Assembly (NCBI GenBank): GCA_965644295.1
Contig: CBFFRP010000280.1
Span: forward strand, 62,001 to 126,000
DNA: 64,000 nt
Direction: 5' to 3'
From: Paraphysomonas bandaiensis
Lineage: Eukaryota; Chrysophyceae
Both the position numbers and the translations under genes were made by a program. Positions within the stretch are counted from its first letter, which is position 1. Every line of letters starts with the position of its first letter. This document shows positions 33,847 to 45,299 of the stretch, one piece after another. Below the pieces are notes generated by a model. It saw only the letters and a list, made by a program, of their open reading frames with translations, was not told the origin of the DNA and ran no database searches.

Positions 33847-35648
33847 ATGGCAACTCTATCAAGTGTGGCAACTTTCATTAAAACAGAGTCTGAATTAATG
33901 GGACAAAGAGAGCTCCTTAACTCCCTGTCCGTCCCTGAGAGGTGGGTATGCATACATACACAGACATACATATATATAATCATATATATATAGAAACAAA
34001 CGTAACAATGAGCTCAGAGAGAAATATCATGACATTCTCAGATCAGAAAACACATCCCCTGTAGCTGATAAGATGTTCCGCTTACGTCGCCTTGTATTAG
34101 ACTGTGGATTACCAGACAACACGGAGGAAGAAGATCAGTCATATGACGTCAAGTGTTCTCTCAGAGCATTAGTATGGAAACTCTTACTTGGTGCTCTCTC
34201 AGTAGATGCTAATAAATATGTAGATCTTGTTGAGGTGATGTGATTTGTTGTGTTCCCTGTTGATGTATTCTGATAAACATGCAGTTGGGACCGTGTAATG
34301 AAGACAAAAAGATTCGTAACGATACATTTCGTACATATAAGAATAACGACGAATTTTGGGGTCGCGTTGATGAGGGAAAGTTGGCACGAGTGCTAAATGT
34401 CTTTGCCAGGACTAATAGCGCTTGTGGGACTGAGGACCGACAGCCAAGCCCTGGATATGTACAAGGAATGAATGTGCTTGCTGCCCCATTCCTGTTTCTT
34501 ATGCCAGAAATTGACGCTTATACAGGTGCAGAATAGCCTCATATTTCGTGGTATTTGTTGTTTTTTCTGATTTGATATTGTAATATAGTAGCGTAGCTGC
34601 TTGTCTCAAATTTTTAACGCTATTTTATATCAGCATTCAGTACCTTAATTACTCGCCACTGTCCCCGATATGTACTGTCTAATCTGGATGGGGCTCATCA
34701 CGGCTGCACACTGGTAGACCGACTTTTGGAGCTCCTCGATCCTGCATTACATGCCCACATCAATGATAGAATATGTCGTGCAGAGATATTTGCATTTCAA
34801 TTTACTATCACTTTATTGGCGAATATGAGCCCTCTGCAAGAAGTTGTCAGGGTGTGGGATGCCATATTTGCTTTCGGTATACACTTTGCGGTGTTGCTTG
34901 TCACAGCTCATGTAATGCGAATGCGGGACAAGCTGCTGGTTGAGGACAAGGCTTTCAGGTACATGACTTGCAATCAATGGGGGAATGCTGTCATGATTCG
35001 TCGTGTTGGAATATAATCTGAATTACGGTCTTGTATTGTACCATAGGATTCAGCGCATGATATTTCAGGAGCCCTTAGATGCTCGCGTACTGGTAGGATG
35101 TGCATTGAGTTTGGTCAAATTCATTCCTGAGGGGCTTTTCTGTGAGTTAATGACCCACCCAGTTGAAAGACCGAGTGATGTATCGAAAGTGCTTTCTAGG
35201 TGCGTACGATGCCTGTGGTTGTATATGATGACCGTAAATCTTGTAGGGACTATGAAAGAGCTGGTGCTGGCTCTGATGTATTACATGCATCTGGAAGGCG
35301 ACCATTATCTGTGGGTAACAAGACTGGTGGAGCTACTAAACCTCAACGAGCCTCTCGGAGAGCTGTTTCTCCATCCCATGGAACCAATCTATCCACAGAC
35401 CGGTCTGATTGCTCAGGAGGGTCGCGAAGAAGGAGACCAAACAGTGCTGGAAGAGTCAGGAGCTCTGCTGCTATTGGTGCTGGCCACATGTCAGCCTCGA
35501 GCGAAAAGCCAACCAGACCACAGAGGTATTGTGACTGTTCATACATTGTTATTAGCTAGACTTCGTTGTATCAGTTGTACACATATATATTTCGTGCAAA
35601 TATTAACTCTTTGTGTGTAGTGTAAAACATCAAACCCCGTGGAGATAG
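33847..35648 (+). CDS. TBC-domain GTPase-activating protein, BUB2-like
   Basis: Rab-type GTPase-activating protein. Similarity to BUB2 suggests spindle-position or septation control, or a ciliary Rab role. Seven exons: 33847-33941, 33994-34234, 34285-34525, 34634-34958, 35047-35199, 35247-35525, 35621-35648, giving 453 residues in frame. The TBC signatures are complete: SLRALVWKLLLG, the Arg finger in KKIRNDTFRTYK (BUB2-type NDTFRT), the Gln finger in PGYVQGMNVLAAPFLFL, HCPRYVLSNLDGAHHGC and VWDAIFAFG. After the TBC domain comes MIFQEPLDARVLVGCALSL, as in BUB2. The last about 100 residues are Ser/Arg/Gly-rich and not conserved. The final 28-bp exon is inferred from an exact frame fit. Confidence 0.85.
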
Positions 35649-36790
35649 TATCTTAAAGAAGGATCAGAACCGCTGATAATCCATCGAGAGTTATATATAT
35701 TGTAAATAGGCTGAGTTTATTATGTATTTTAATCCAACCAGTATAATTGCATAATATGCGCATTAAATAATCTCTATTACTGCACGTTTGAGAAATAGCG
35801 GTGATATATAGTTAAAGAAACGAAATGGGGTGCGACTGATTTTATTAGACATGGCTGGCCGTACATAATTTCGCAATATGCGATGCGTCATAACATGTTA
35901 ACGTTATAGTGTTAAGTAAAATGGCAACTTTCAGCTAAAAACAGCAACTCCACGAAATATGAGCACACAATCAAAGTCCCAGTTCGGTCAACGTCCCATG
36001 AAGCCACACCAGTCCAGCATAAATTATATAGGATATAGGTAGCACCCTATACTGCACAGAATGCTTGTTAGATAATTTCAATTATTATTGTTAAATCCCT
36101 CTCGCCTATTTATAGCCTATCAATTGGTACACAAGCCTGGTATTCTTCATGGAAACTGTAGACTACGATAAGGGTAGTTCTCCACTCCCTCTTTGACCTA
36201 AATGAATATATTTCTGAAAGTTCAAAAATGTTCAGATTTATCTTTATCACAGAAACTTTTCTTATCATTGCCAGAATGTTGAGATCATAACAGACTAGGA
36301 CAATATCATCGTGTATGTGAAAGAGGGAGTGGAGAATTACCTTATCGTAGTCAATTGGGAGTATAAATCGTCGAAGCCAAGTATAATTGATTATCAGTAT
36401 GTGATCAGTTGAAGAGGCAATAGGTTCAGTGATCAAAGGTTTGAGATGCATCATAATAATGTTGAATTACAACATACTCGTTAATTCTAGTCTGCTCTGC
36501 AGCAGATAGCACAGAACTTTTATTAAGGAAGGCTGCAGCAAATAGAGATAAGATAATGATTAGACTACTTATTGCATGTAATTTAAATTAATTGTTCAGT
36601 TCCATTCAGTCTAGAGATAACACTTACAGCTATGCATATCTCAAAGAAATATCTACACTTTTTTCGTTTCTTCGTATATTCGTGTATATCTATGTATAAC
36701 TAGGCAAGCAGATACGAGAAAAAAGTACTCGTTGTATGAGTATTATGCTTAAAAAGTCGATAAATATGGTTGTGGTATATTGACGTCGTC
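35649..36790. other. Convergent intergenic region
   Basis: No gene seen. AT-rich, with one long inverted repeat (36161-36352). Confidence 0.6.
36161..36352. repeat. Inverted repeat with 35-36 bp arms
   Basis: Left arm 36161-36196 (GACTACGATAAGG...TCCACTCCCTCTTTGA) pairs with right arm 36318-36352, with one indel and two to three mismatches. Spacer about 120 bp. Could be a fold-back element or the source of a hairpin RNA. Confidence 0.75.
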
Positions 36791-37435
36791 CTAAGAGGTA
36801 AAATGACCTTCATGGTGCACGTCGATGGTTGCATCCTTGTCTGTCACCGCCATCAGCTTGTTCTTCATGCGTGTTGCTTGCACTTCCGTTGCATAGGGGC
36901 CGAATACAGTGTGCTTGTCGTTCAGAGTTACCACTGTTATCCACCCATCGAGCTTCCGAGAAAAGTCTCCATTAGCGTCCTCTATCCAGTTTTCATATGG
37001 AACAGGTGTCGATTCCCAGCCAGTATGTGTCGAAAAATCACTGTGAATCTCATCATGAAAATCATCCTTTGGTGGAGAATACACCTGATGATGACCTCTC
37101 CTCTGTCTATATTGAGAGGGTCTGCTAATATCTCGCACAGATATCTCGATCTGATTGTCATCTAAATCAGGATACGGATCCACATCCACTGAATAGAAAG
37201 GAGGTCCCTCATCATGCCATTTTTTCTTTAATATATTATCATTTGTCATAAAATAATCACTATAGTCTGTGTCTCTAATAGTGACGGCTTTATGTATAGC
37301 CTCCTCTTTCAAGGCATACGGACCGTACTCGTGGATTACAGGGATGTCTTGGTCCGGTACTCGAATAGATAGACGTACAATCCAATGATTATTAGGTGAT
37401 GTATGATGAGGGGGAATGGAAGTATTGGAATCCAT
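36791..37435 (-). CDS. Protein of unknown function with duplicated GPYA motif
   Basis: 214 residues, single exon, no family recognised. The N- and C-terminal parts resemble each other: W-x-V-x-L...YGPYALKEEAIHKA (about residues 17-50) and GWITVVTLNDKHTVFGPYATEVQATRMKN (about 163-195). Each looks like two beta strands, a GPYA turn and a helix, as in small tandem beta-beta-alpha domains. Between them is an acidic, Asp/Tyr/Pro-rich linker (PPFYSVDVDPYPDLDDN). No signal peptide or membrane segment. It is followed upstream by GAGTA repeats and GTATAC-rich DNA, like recognised genes here, which supports it being a gene. Confidence 0.6.
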   Translation of the reverse strand: MDSNTSIPPHHTSPNNHWIVRLSIRVPDQDIPVIHEYGPYALKEEAIHKAVTIRDTDYSDYFMTNDNILKKKWHDEGPPFYSVDVDPYPDLDDNQIEISVRDISRPSQYRQRRGHHQVYSPPKDDFHDEIHSDFSTHTGWESTPVPYENWIEDANGDFSRKLDGWITVVTLNDKHTVFGPYATEVQATRMKNKLMAVTDKDATIDVHHEGHFTS

Positions 37436-37450
37436 GTTTATTGTGGTGTG

Positions 37451-37474
37451 GAGTAGAGTAGAGTAGAGTAGAGT
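37451..37474. repeat. GAGTA pentanucleotide repeat
   Basis: About five tandem GAGTA units just upstream of a minus-strand start codon. Confidence 0.9.
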
Positions 37475-38101
37475 GGGTTTGTATGTCTCGTCTAAGAGTG
37501 CGTGTGTTAACTATACAGGGATATAGAGAGAGATGCTGTACTTGTGATTCGAAGATATCATGTACGTATACTGGGGCACTGCTGCTATGTACTGCTCTAT
37601 ATGCTGTTGTACTGCTGGATACACTGCTATACTGTGTACTGCAGTACATTTGGTGTAGTACGTATATACTGTAACACTGAGTACATCGCTCGAACATAGC
37701 ATGCACAAGAGTACGTATACATACAGGCAGCAGTACATATGAGAGTATCATTCCAACGATGACGGTTGAACAGATAGACATCAATCACTCCTTGATAGTA
37801 ATTCATAGCAGAAGCATGCCTCATCCACTTATTTCTCTCACTCATAGCACTAGATAAGAGACAGAATATTAAGGTGGACCATAATATGAGCTCATCATGA
37901 CATACACGGTGACGCCCTATGAGGATCTGAAGGCCCGTATCTCCTGTGAGAATACAAGAAAATAACCTAAAGAAGCTGAAGAACTATACTAAAGCATATG
38001 AATTCCTCAGACTATTTCCGGTCTAACCCACACTCAACTGATTCACAAGAGCACTCCTAGACCAACAACTGGAGGCTAACTTCCAGGACAATACACCCCA
38101 G

Positions 38102-38353
38102 TTAGAATAGGCCGATACTTTCATGGACTTTGTTGGTCGGAATATTATTGCTTTCTACATGATATTCTATAAACGAACAGATAGTGTAGCGTTTCAGACC
38201 TTTGATACTGACGTGGCATTTACAGTGGTTAGTGTAACACCTAGCTTTCTGTCGTAAATGCATAGAGCACTGGAAAAGTGTTTCTTGAATCCGACATTTT
38301 TCTAGAAAAATAAACTTTGACTTGTTGTCAGTGCCTAGATATATTAGTGGCAT
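38102..38353 (-). pseudogene. Possible FLYWCH-like zinc-finger remnant
   Basis: An 83-codon open frame with paired Cys and His residues spaced like a FLYWCH/WRKY-type finger: FLEKCR...LFQCSMHLRQKARCYTNHCKCHVSI followed by a His in IEYHVE. The transposase at 13.4 kb has a comparable arrangement (YYRCSKH...CGCPAK...HKC). The frame has no transposase core after it, so it may be a decayed transposon end or a small independent zinc-finger protein. Function not assignable. Confidence 0.35.
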
Positions 38354-38737
38354 TATTTTGCTATCTTCTCTGTCAGACAGAAGATGATATCTATCTTACT
38401 AGAACACTAATTTTTACTTAATTTTAATACTTTCTGCTACGCATTGCATTATATTACAATTAAGTTTACCGTGTCCACATGAAATAAATCGTGTGAATTA
38501 AGATAAAATTAATAATAGAATTTGTTAGAATTATATGATGACTGGTACTACTCTTAGACTAAAACAGTAGCATAACTTGAATGGTGGAAAGCGGTGAATA
38601 GCTTATCAACAATATTACACTAAGTCAAAGTAAGAATACATTATAGTATATCTGATAAAATAACACAAAACTCGTATATAACTGCAAACCACCATTTCAG
38701 TGATAAAAAACTACGTGACAACAATGAAAAGCTGCCG

Positions 38738-41700
38738 CTATAACAACGGCAGATACGAAAACGACTGCTCAGATGCCAGACCCCACGTCGCGTTCCAATA
38801 TCCTGCTGCTGTAACTGACCCAAAACCACGAAACCAGATGGAACTGCTGAATACTATATAGTCGGGGATGTAATTAGCGAAAGGTGAACGGACCTGAAGA
38901 AGTAGTGTCAGAAGATAATTTGATATTCGCTTTATGTAAGTCACTTACCATTGGAGGAACCACTGGCCATGCTAGTCTGCTTAAATGTAGATACCCATCT
39001 GGTGAATTAGCGTGCAAGCACACTGCTATGTACTCGCCATAATTAGCTGCTGCTATTGGCGCACTGTATACAACTCCGTCTCCGACACCAGCGTACACCA
39101 AATCGCCAACGTAAAACCGAGTATCACCTGCCATAGTCGTGACCCGGACAGGTACTGCACAGCTACTTTCGTCCGAACATACGAGAGCCTTGTATGCTGC
39201 GTTACCATGAACTCCGACAAACATTACACCACATTTTGGACTTCCACTCGATGAACTGTTAATTATACCCAAAAACTGATTGTCACTGTATACATGCACT
39301 GTGGTATGATGGGCCGCAAGGTGGGAGTTGGCGATAAAAGTAGATAGTTCTCGAAGACGGCTGGTGTCCGTAGAAGTTCTAGTACCATTATAGTGGGCAG
39401 CATCGTTAGATGTGGCATATACAACGCACAGCGAATGCGCGTGGATATGACGAACAGGTCCGGTTACAGAAATAGTTTTCTCTAGAAGTGGGTTAGTTTC
39501 TCCTGAACACACTGATACATAGTTGGTTTCTCTACCTCCGGTCCAACACAGTTCCACATGTCTCAACCCAAAGAGATTTATATCCTGTGTCTGAAAGTCT
39601 GATAGACGCACAGATACACTGGTTGCCTGGTGCAATAGAGTACACCGATCTAGACTGAGAGATGCCCTCCTGACATTTCCGTTGGTATACAAGATGCAAG
39701 ATTTATTTTTCCCTGGAGTTCCGCTACAACTTGCCGTGACAACAGACAGTCTCATTGAAATAAACTGTTGCATCACTCTCACACCACAAAGACCGAGCTG
39801 TGATGATGGGTTGATGACCTCTAACTGCATTGGCCGAGTCATGGAGAACGCGCCACATGAGTCACAGCTATGAAGGGTCTCTGCATCGTTTTCACCTCTC
39901 GCTGTCCCCTTCATTCTACAGCGGGAATAGAAGTCACGCATAATATGGTCATTCAACACCCCTCCGTCGTTACTGCTTCTCGTGTCCCACCACCAATGCT
40001 CTTTATCAAGCACTTCTTCATATGTTACTTCTACCCCTTTCTCGTGCAAAATTCTCAGCATTCTTCGACTAAACCACGGATGAGTTACCATATCACGGGC
40101 CCCCACCCTAATATGCACTGCCATGTGTCTCAGATTACTTACTAATCGGTCAACATGATACTCTGACATAGACGCTTCAAGTACTCCTTTAAGAGAGGGG
40201 TCAACAGAACTTGCAGAAACGTCAAGTCCGAAAAAATCGTTAGATGCGCCGTATTCTTCTTTACGAACCCATCCGGAAGTAACGGACAGACATGCCGCAA
40301 AATCTGGCATATTAACAGCAAGTAGCCACGCCCCATGCCCTCCTATGGAACTGTATTATTCTACGAACGTTGCATATGCGCACATAAATACACGCAGGTC
40401 ATATTATCGTTCATTTAATCTCATTTACGCGAACTTACCCATTGAATGTCCAGCAATGATGCCATCGACTAGCCGCAACTGAGGAAGTGCCGAATGCTCT
40501 CGAAAATACCTGGCTATCTGCTCCAGAGCTGTAATGGCAGAGCGTCCTCCTACATCCTCCCAGTTATGCGCACCTGTCCTGCTCGGGGCTAGTACCCAGT
40601 ATCCATCAACTCCAAATATGTAGTCCTGTGATCCAGCAGGAGCATACTTGTAAGCATCCGCCATGCTCAACGGGGAAATACCTGTGCCATGTAGAGAAAG
40701 AATTACAGAGTACATTCCACCACCATTCACAGCAGCGCCAGGAGGGAGTATAACTCCAGCCTCGCTCACCGATCCATCCTGATCTATATATGATAGCAAA
40801 AATGACTGGGTATAATCCCTACAAGAGAAATCCAGAGGTACCCTCACCCGTTGTGAATTTCCATCAGAGATAGATGCAGTTACAACTAAATTGAACTCAA
40901 CACCACGGCTGCAATGTATGTGAAACCCTCTCCACATATCTACGTAATTTCTATACAGAGCTAGAGGTACAGCCACGACCGCACCTTGTTCCAGTATACA
41001 TCTATTATCACGTTGTACACCTGTGTACGAAGCATTGTCAAACACTGTGACTTCATAATCTGTATCCCCAGATGAGGCAGGCAACGACAAAGTCTCAAGA
41101 GTAAACACCACCTCCACCAGCCCACTATGTGTGTTTTGAATGACAACATCAAAGAAAGGAGATAGCACTATACCACGGCTTCGTGAGCTCGGTAAGTTGA
41201 GGGCATGGGAAAGGTGACTAGCAGGTTGTACCTGTATGAGAGTCGACAGTATATCCAATTGACAGGAAAACTGAGCCACACCCGCACCTCGAAGAGGTAG
41301 AGCAATTCCTACCGGACCTGCTGTCAAGCTAACAGTTGCCCGGACTTTGCCGGACCGATACACGTCTCCAGTCAATATCGAGGTGTGACCATTATTTCGT
41401 AAGTATACAGTGTGCACACCAGGACAGTGTACGAAATAAAAGGAAGATATAGATACATACGTCCACACTCTCGCCCAGCCCTGAAACTCAACTGCAGCAA
41501 AGGAGGAGGTTCCGTGGATTAGTTCGTTCCAATTGACGTGAGAATAACGTAAATCAACCATATGGGAAGTTTTAGAGATTTTGAAAGGAGTCCATGTTAC
41601 TTCACCACCTGGAACCAACTCAGAAAACACACGAGCTGTTGGACTCATACTTAGTATATGAACAGCAGGGTCATGTCCGTACATGGCCGACTCCTCCGAG

Positions 41701-42167
41701 GAGCAAAACTGCGACCCGATATCACTGGAGGAGGTCATATTAACAAAAACAGGATCACCATCAACCTCCAGTTTTCCCACTGGTAAAGGTCCGATAACAT
41801 CCCATGTTTTTATTATCAATGGAAGAGTTTGTGGTTTGATTGTATAGAGATCTGTGCTATTAGGATGAACTCTTATAAGAGGAGACGGGCCAGATATAAG
41901 GGACCATATGAGGGCCCTTAGAAGAGATTTCCGTTTATATTTTTGATTTCTGAGTGCTTGACAGGCACATGCATATGCATTATATGTATTCTGATGCCAG
42001 TATGAATGTATAGCAGTGAGTTCATAGTGATCTGCGTGTGTTGGTGTACATACAGGGCACTCACCATATAATACATGAGATACATCGATTGGATTGTTTG
42101 ATGAGATGATTTTACTGTTGAGGGCTATGACAAGTGTCCATATGATGAGAATATGGGGGAGATGCAT
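38738..42167 (-). CDS. Secreted or membrane-anchored S9-like (prolyl oligopeptidase family) serine hydrolase
   Basis: 1092 residues, exons 42167-40439, 40342-38949 and 38893-38738, in frame. Starts with a signal peptide (MHLPHILIIWTLVIAL). Residues about 100-430 look like a beta-rich N-terminal part with CBM-like or jelly-roll segments. The alpha/beta hydrolase domain begins near 490 with SVILSLHGTGISP (oxyanion region). The nucleophile Ser575 lies in GHSMG, whose last Gly codon is split by the first intron. The acid is probably Asp660 in VGARDMVTHPW, and the base His692 in KEHWWWDT. A Cys-pair-rich segment follows. The GHSMGGHGAW and KEHWWWDT patterns are typical of the S9-like family of microbial eukaryotes. 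It could be a peptidase or an esterase. Upstream DNA is rich in CTGTATAC motifs. Confidence 0.8.
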
Positions 42168-43011
42168 GGTGGAGTGGTGTTCGGATATCTAGATATGATT
42201 CATGTATGGATATGCATGTATGTATGTATGCATGTGTGTAGCTAGAGATGAGACTAGGAATTCCATATCTCCTGTATCATATATACTGCCGTATATCCAG
42301 TATACTGTGCTGTATACTGTGTACATATGTATATAGATGTATATGAATGCCTACAATCCACCATACCACCCACAACTTCAAAGTACGCATAGTACTGCAA
42401 CGTCTAGACGTATATACTGTAGTGCATACAGTTGTGCTGAGGGGTCCAAACATGGACGATACTTAAGGGTGCTGATGTGCAAGAGTATGTGACATTAAGA
42501 GTACTAAGAAATGTCACTTTGGGTAAACTATACAGTATATACATCTTGTGTATCAGTACCTTACAGCAGAAGTTATCTCGGTGTAAGAGCGGTACTTATT
42601 ACATGCCACATACAGCAGAGTGGCTTCTATGTAAGCGTTCTGGATTGAGAGTAATGCTCTTAGGGTATAATGCGCAGGTAACCAATACTGGCCAACGGTG
42701 GTGCCCCAGTAGCTATACTTCTAGCTTCTAGCGACTCGCCAGGTAACTTGGATAAACAAGATTAGATGTAGCCTTAAAATATCGAATACGCTTGGGCTCT
42801 ACCGGACTTATGTCCGCAGATACCGACTCATACATACTAAGGACAAGCAGATTTCGTATCGTTAAATAGAAGGATAGTAGAGTTTGCACTAGTTAGTTTA
42901 TGGTAGATGCTTATCTAGCTTGACTAGGCTCCATTTAGTTAACAAGCTGGTTATTATAAATGAATAAGTAGTTATTAATAAATAAAGGCTACTCGTGATT
43001 AACAGTCATTA
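42168..43011. other. Intergenic region
   Basis: 42,180-42,440 is packed with ATGTATGT, CTGTATAC and GTATACTGTG motifs upstream of the S9 hydrolase start. The rest holds no gene. Confidence 0.6.
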
Positions 43012-43791
43012 CTACAATTTATTCCAAGTAGGAGTCAAGTTATCAACTGCTCGTGAGTAAGGATAGCCTTCAACACGAACTTTCTTGCGAAGGAAGTCAT
43101 CATTTGTGGTCACATTATCCTTTACTGGATGCCGTCTTATTTTCTTAGTCGGCGGACCACTATTGATAGCCGCTTCGTACTCCTTATTCTTCAGCTCATT
43201 GCGTATATGTAATATATTAGTCACGGCCTTGTCTGCGAAATCGCGGATAGTACGTGTCCACTTATCATATTCTTCAACATTACTTTTGTTAGGTTTCTCC
43301 GGGATTACTATATCTGGTCCAATGAAATGTAGCATTGCATTTACCATTCTTCTGTACATGTTGAATATTTTCTTCTCGTTGTCAGAAAAAGTTGCAGTGT
43401 GTAAGTCCTTCAAATCTGATACATACCAATGGAAAAACACTGAAGCTGAGGATATACCGCTACAGGAATTCAACATCTGTAAACACTGCCCTGGAATAGG
43501 AGTTATTGGCACTTGTTTCATACTTGGTGGATTCCAAGGCGACACAATATGACTTCTTGCTGGAGTAGTAGTGTTTGATGTTTCATCTTGCACAGGGCGT
43601 TTGTGTAGTTCACTTAGTAATAACTCAATGCGGTCAAGTTGATTCTGCATACGATCGAGTCGAATTTCTATACGGTTGGATTGGTCGGACTGAACTTGTT
43701 TAAGTTCAGCAATATCTGAGCTTAGAGCTGTAACAGCATTTCGTGTGTCGGACATGAGTTGATCCAGAGTTGTTACATCTACGATCTCCAT
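43012..43791 (-). CDS. Coiled-coil protein of unknown function, possibly nuclear
   Basis: About 259 residues from the Met at 43791 (MEIVDVTTLDQL); an upstream in-frame Met at 43818 gives 268. Residues about 5-70 form a heptad coiled coil (DIAELKQVQSDQSNRIEIRLDR...). A middle alpha-helical part contains SASVFFHWYVSDLKDLHTAT and KIFNMYRRMVNAMLHFIGPD. A basic segment PTKKIRRHP near residue 227 could be a nuclear localisation signal. No family recognised; it could be an orphan gene or a transposon accessory protein. Flanking DNA upstream shows three tandem TACAACCCT units (43946-43972). Confidence 0.55.
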   Translation of the reverse strand: MEIVDVTTLDQLMSDTRNAVTALSSDIAELKQVQSDQSNRIEIRLDRMQNQLDRIELLLSELHKRPVQDETSNTTTPARSHIVSPWNPPSMKQVPITPIPGQCLQMLNSCSGISSASVFFHWYVSDLKDLHTATFSDNEKKIFNMYRRMVNAMLHFIGPDIVIPEKPNKSNVEEYDKWTRTIRDFADKAVTNILHIRNELKNKEYEAAINSGPPTKKIRRHPVKDNVTTNDDFLRKKVRVEGYPYSRAVDNLTPTWNKL

Positions 43792-43818
43792 TTCACTATA
43801 TATATATTTACAGAACAA

Positions 43819-44231
43819 ACATTAGTAAGGAATCAGACCGACAGGAGGAGGTTATGGTGTGCTATGAGATGCTTTTCTTAAGGGCGGGTTATTGTGTGCT
43901 GTGTTATCATATGTATGGTATGCTATGGGAAATCCTGTAGATAGGTACAACCCTTACAACCCTTACAACCCACTCAGAAATAGCATACCCCTAATTGCAC
44001 TTAGCATCATCATCAGCAGTTAGCAGTTAGCAGTGCTTCTACTATATAGACTATAGTATATATATACACGGAGGGAGTGTGCACAGGTACACATACACAA
44101 CAGTACAGCAGTACACCCTCTGCATATACTGTATATGCATGCATGTCTGTATCTAGTCACAGAGGTGCTAGTAATGAAACCATTTCCACCATGACATGTC
44201 GCTATAGTATCATCATTATAACGCTATCTCA
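43819..44231. promoter_or_regulatory. Divergent intergenic region
   Basis: Contains three tandem TACAACCCT nonamers (43946-43972) and, at 44,040-44,160, GTATATATATACACGG, GTACACATACACAACAGTACAGCAG and ACTGTATATGCATGCATG palindromic stretches. Presumed promoter for the small membrane protein and the coiled-coil gene. Confidence 0.4.
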
Positions 44232-44515
44232 ATGGTAAGCAGCAGTAGCATTGACGGAGAGATAGACTACAGCAGTATATTGCCAGTAGCAACAGGAGTG
44301 GCCGCTGTGTTGCTGCTGCTCATACTAACCCTCGTATTAGAATTCATCGGCGAGTCTCAGTTCACTTACCCTACCACACAACGTGATATGCAAAGTATGA
44401 TACTAGAGTGTGCATGCTGTCAGGTATGATAGTTGGGCTGCATAGCCTCGTCACATGCTGACTGCTCTGTGCAGATATGGCCAATCAAATATTTAAAGTT
44501 TTTGCGACGGCATTA
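44232..44515 (+). CDS. Small single-pass membrane protein, two exons
   Basis: Exon 1 (44232-44423) encodes MVSSSSIDGEIDYSSILPVA, then one strong transmembrane helix (GVAAVLLLLILTLVLEFI) and a short tail ending in ECACCQ. A GTATGA donor and GTGCAG acceptor (intron about 44424-44473) lead to IWPIKYLKFLRRH and stop, for about 78 residues. The topology is that of a small tail-anchored or type III membrane protein. The alternative frame after the intron (44477-44683, MANQIFKVFA...) would need a different splice and is less likely. No family recognised. Confidence 0.5.
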
Positions 44516-44858
44516 ACGGTCCGACTCATTCTCACTGTATATATTCGTATATTGTCGTGTTTGGTTACTACACCTGATATTGTCGTTGCTATCAGGTTAT
44601 GTGGTGTCACTGCTAAGATTATGTTAAGTAAGAGATTACTGCAACTGTACTATCGAAAACACCCTTACATTACTTCAAAATAATTATATCGTAGTTAGCA
44701 TTATTTCTATTACAAATTTGCTACTATGACTCAAATGCTCAACGAAAGCTGAACTTTGAACATTATCAACTTCATCATGAATCATGAATGTCTTATTATT
44801 AGCAATAGGTGTGTAAGAGTCAACTTAACTACCTAGTGCTTAACTCTGAATTTTAGCG

Positions 44859-45299
44859 CTACGAAAGCTGTTTGTGCGTCACTGCAAGTACCAAACCACT
44901 TTTACTCAAAGCAAACGCAGTGAGCAAGCAAACACATTTTGACTTCAAGAACTTTGAGTTCTTAAATAAGTGTGAGAGCTGCCCACGGGCGTGTAGTCCT
45001 TCATACCAAGTGGTGCGGTTAATCAGGGGGGCGCCCTTTGAGGTAGGGGTCCGCGAAGCTTGAGGAAGGGTCAGAGAGTTATGTAGATGGGAGAATAGTG
45101 TTCCTACGGAGAGTGAGATGGTATGAGGTAGAGGCGTAGAATTTGTAACTCTGACTACTGACTGCAGTGTATTAGTTTGACGGAAATAGAGTGTATAAGT
45201 TGTCATTCCTAGGAGTCGGAGGACTGGCGATTGTCTACGTGTTCCGGGAGGAAACAGCGTAGTGTTGACTGCGATCTTTGAAGTATCAACATTCGACAT
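44859..45299 (-). CDS. Hypothetical ORF, weak support
   Basis: An open frame of 146 codons from Met 45299 (MSNVDTSKI), in a stretch with clearly higher GC than its AT-rich flanks. The composition is Ser/Thr/Leu-rich without domain, signal or repeat. The opposite strand also has an open frame (44872-45063), so the strand is uncertain. It could equally be a non-coding transcript. Included because the local GC rise is typical of coding DNA in this window. Confidence 0.3.
   Translation of the reverse strand: MSNVDTSKIAVNTTLFPPGTRRQSPVLRLLGMTTYTLYFRQTNTLQSVVRVTNSTPLPHTISLSVGTLFSHLHNSLTLPQASRTPTSKGAPLINRTTWYEGLHARGQLSHLFKNSKFLKSKCVCLLTAFALSKSGLVLAVTHKQLS

Larger units (their letters stand above)
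37436..38737. other. Intergenic region
   Basis: The gene-proximal 300 bp (37,440-37,760) hold a GAGTA pentanucleotide microsatellite and a very dense run of GTATAC/CTGTA/AGTAC palindromes. Beyond 37,860 it is plain except for a zinc-finger-like reading frame at 38102-38353 listed separately. Confidence 0.6.

Noticed and set aside
44477-44683. Frame starting MANQIFKVFA downstream of the small membrane protein
   Set aside because: It would need an out-of-phase splice from the preceding exon; the in-phase splice gives a short tail and stop. Kept only as an alternative in the feature text.
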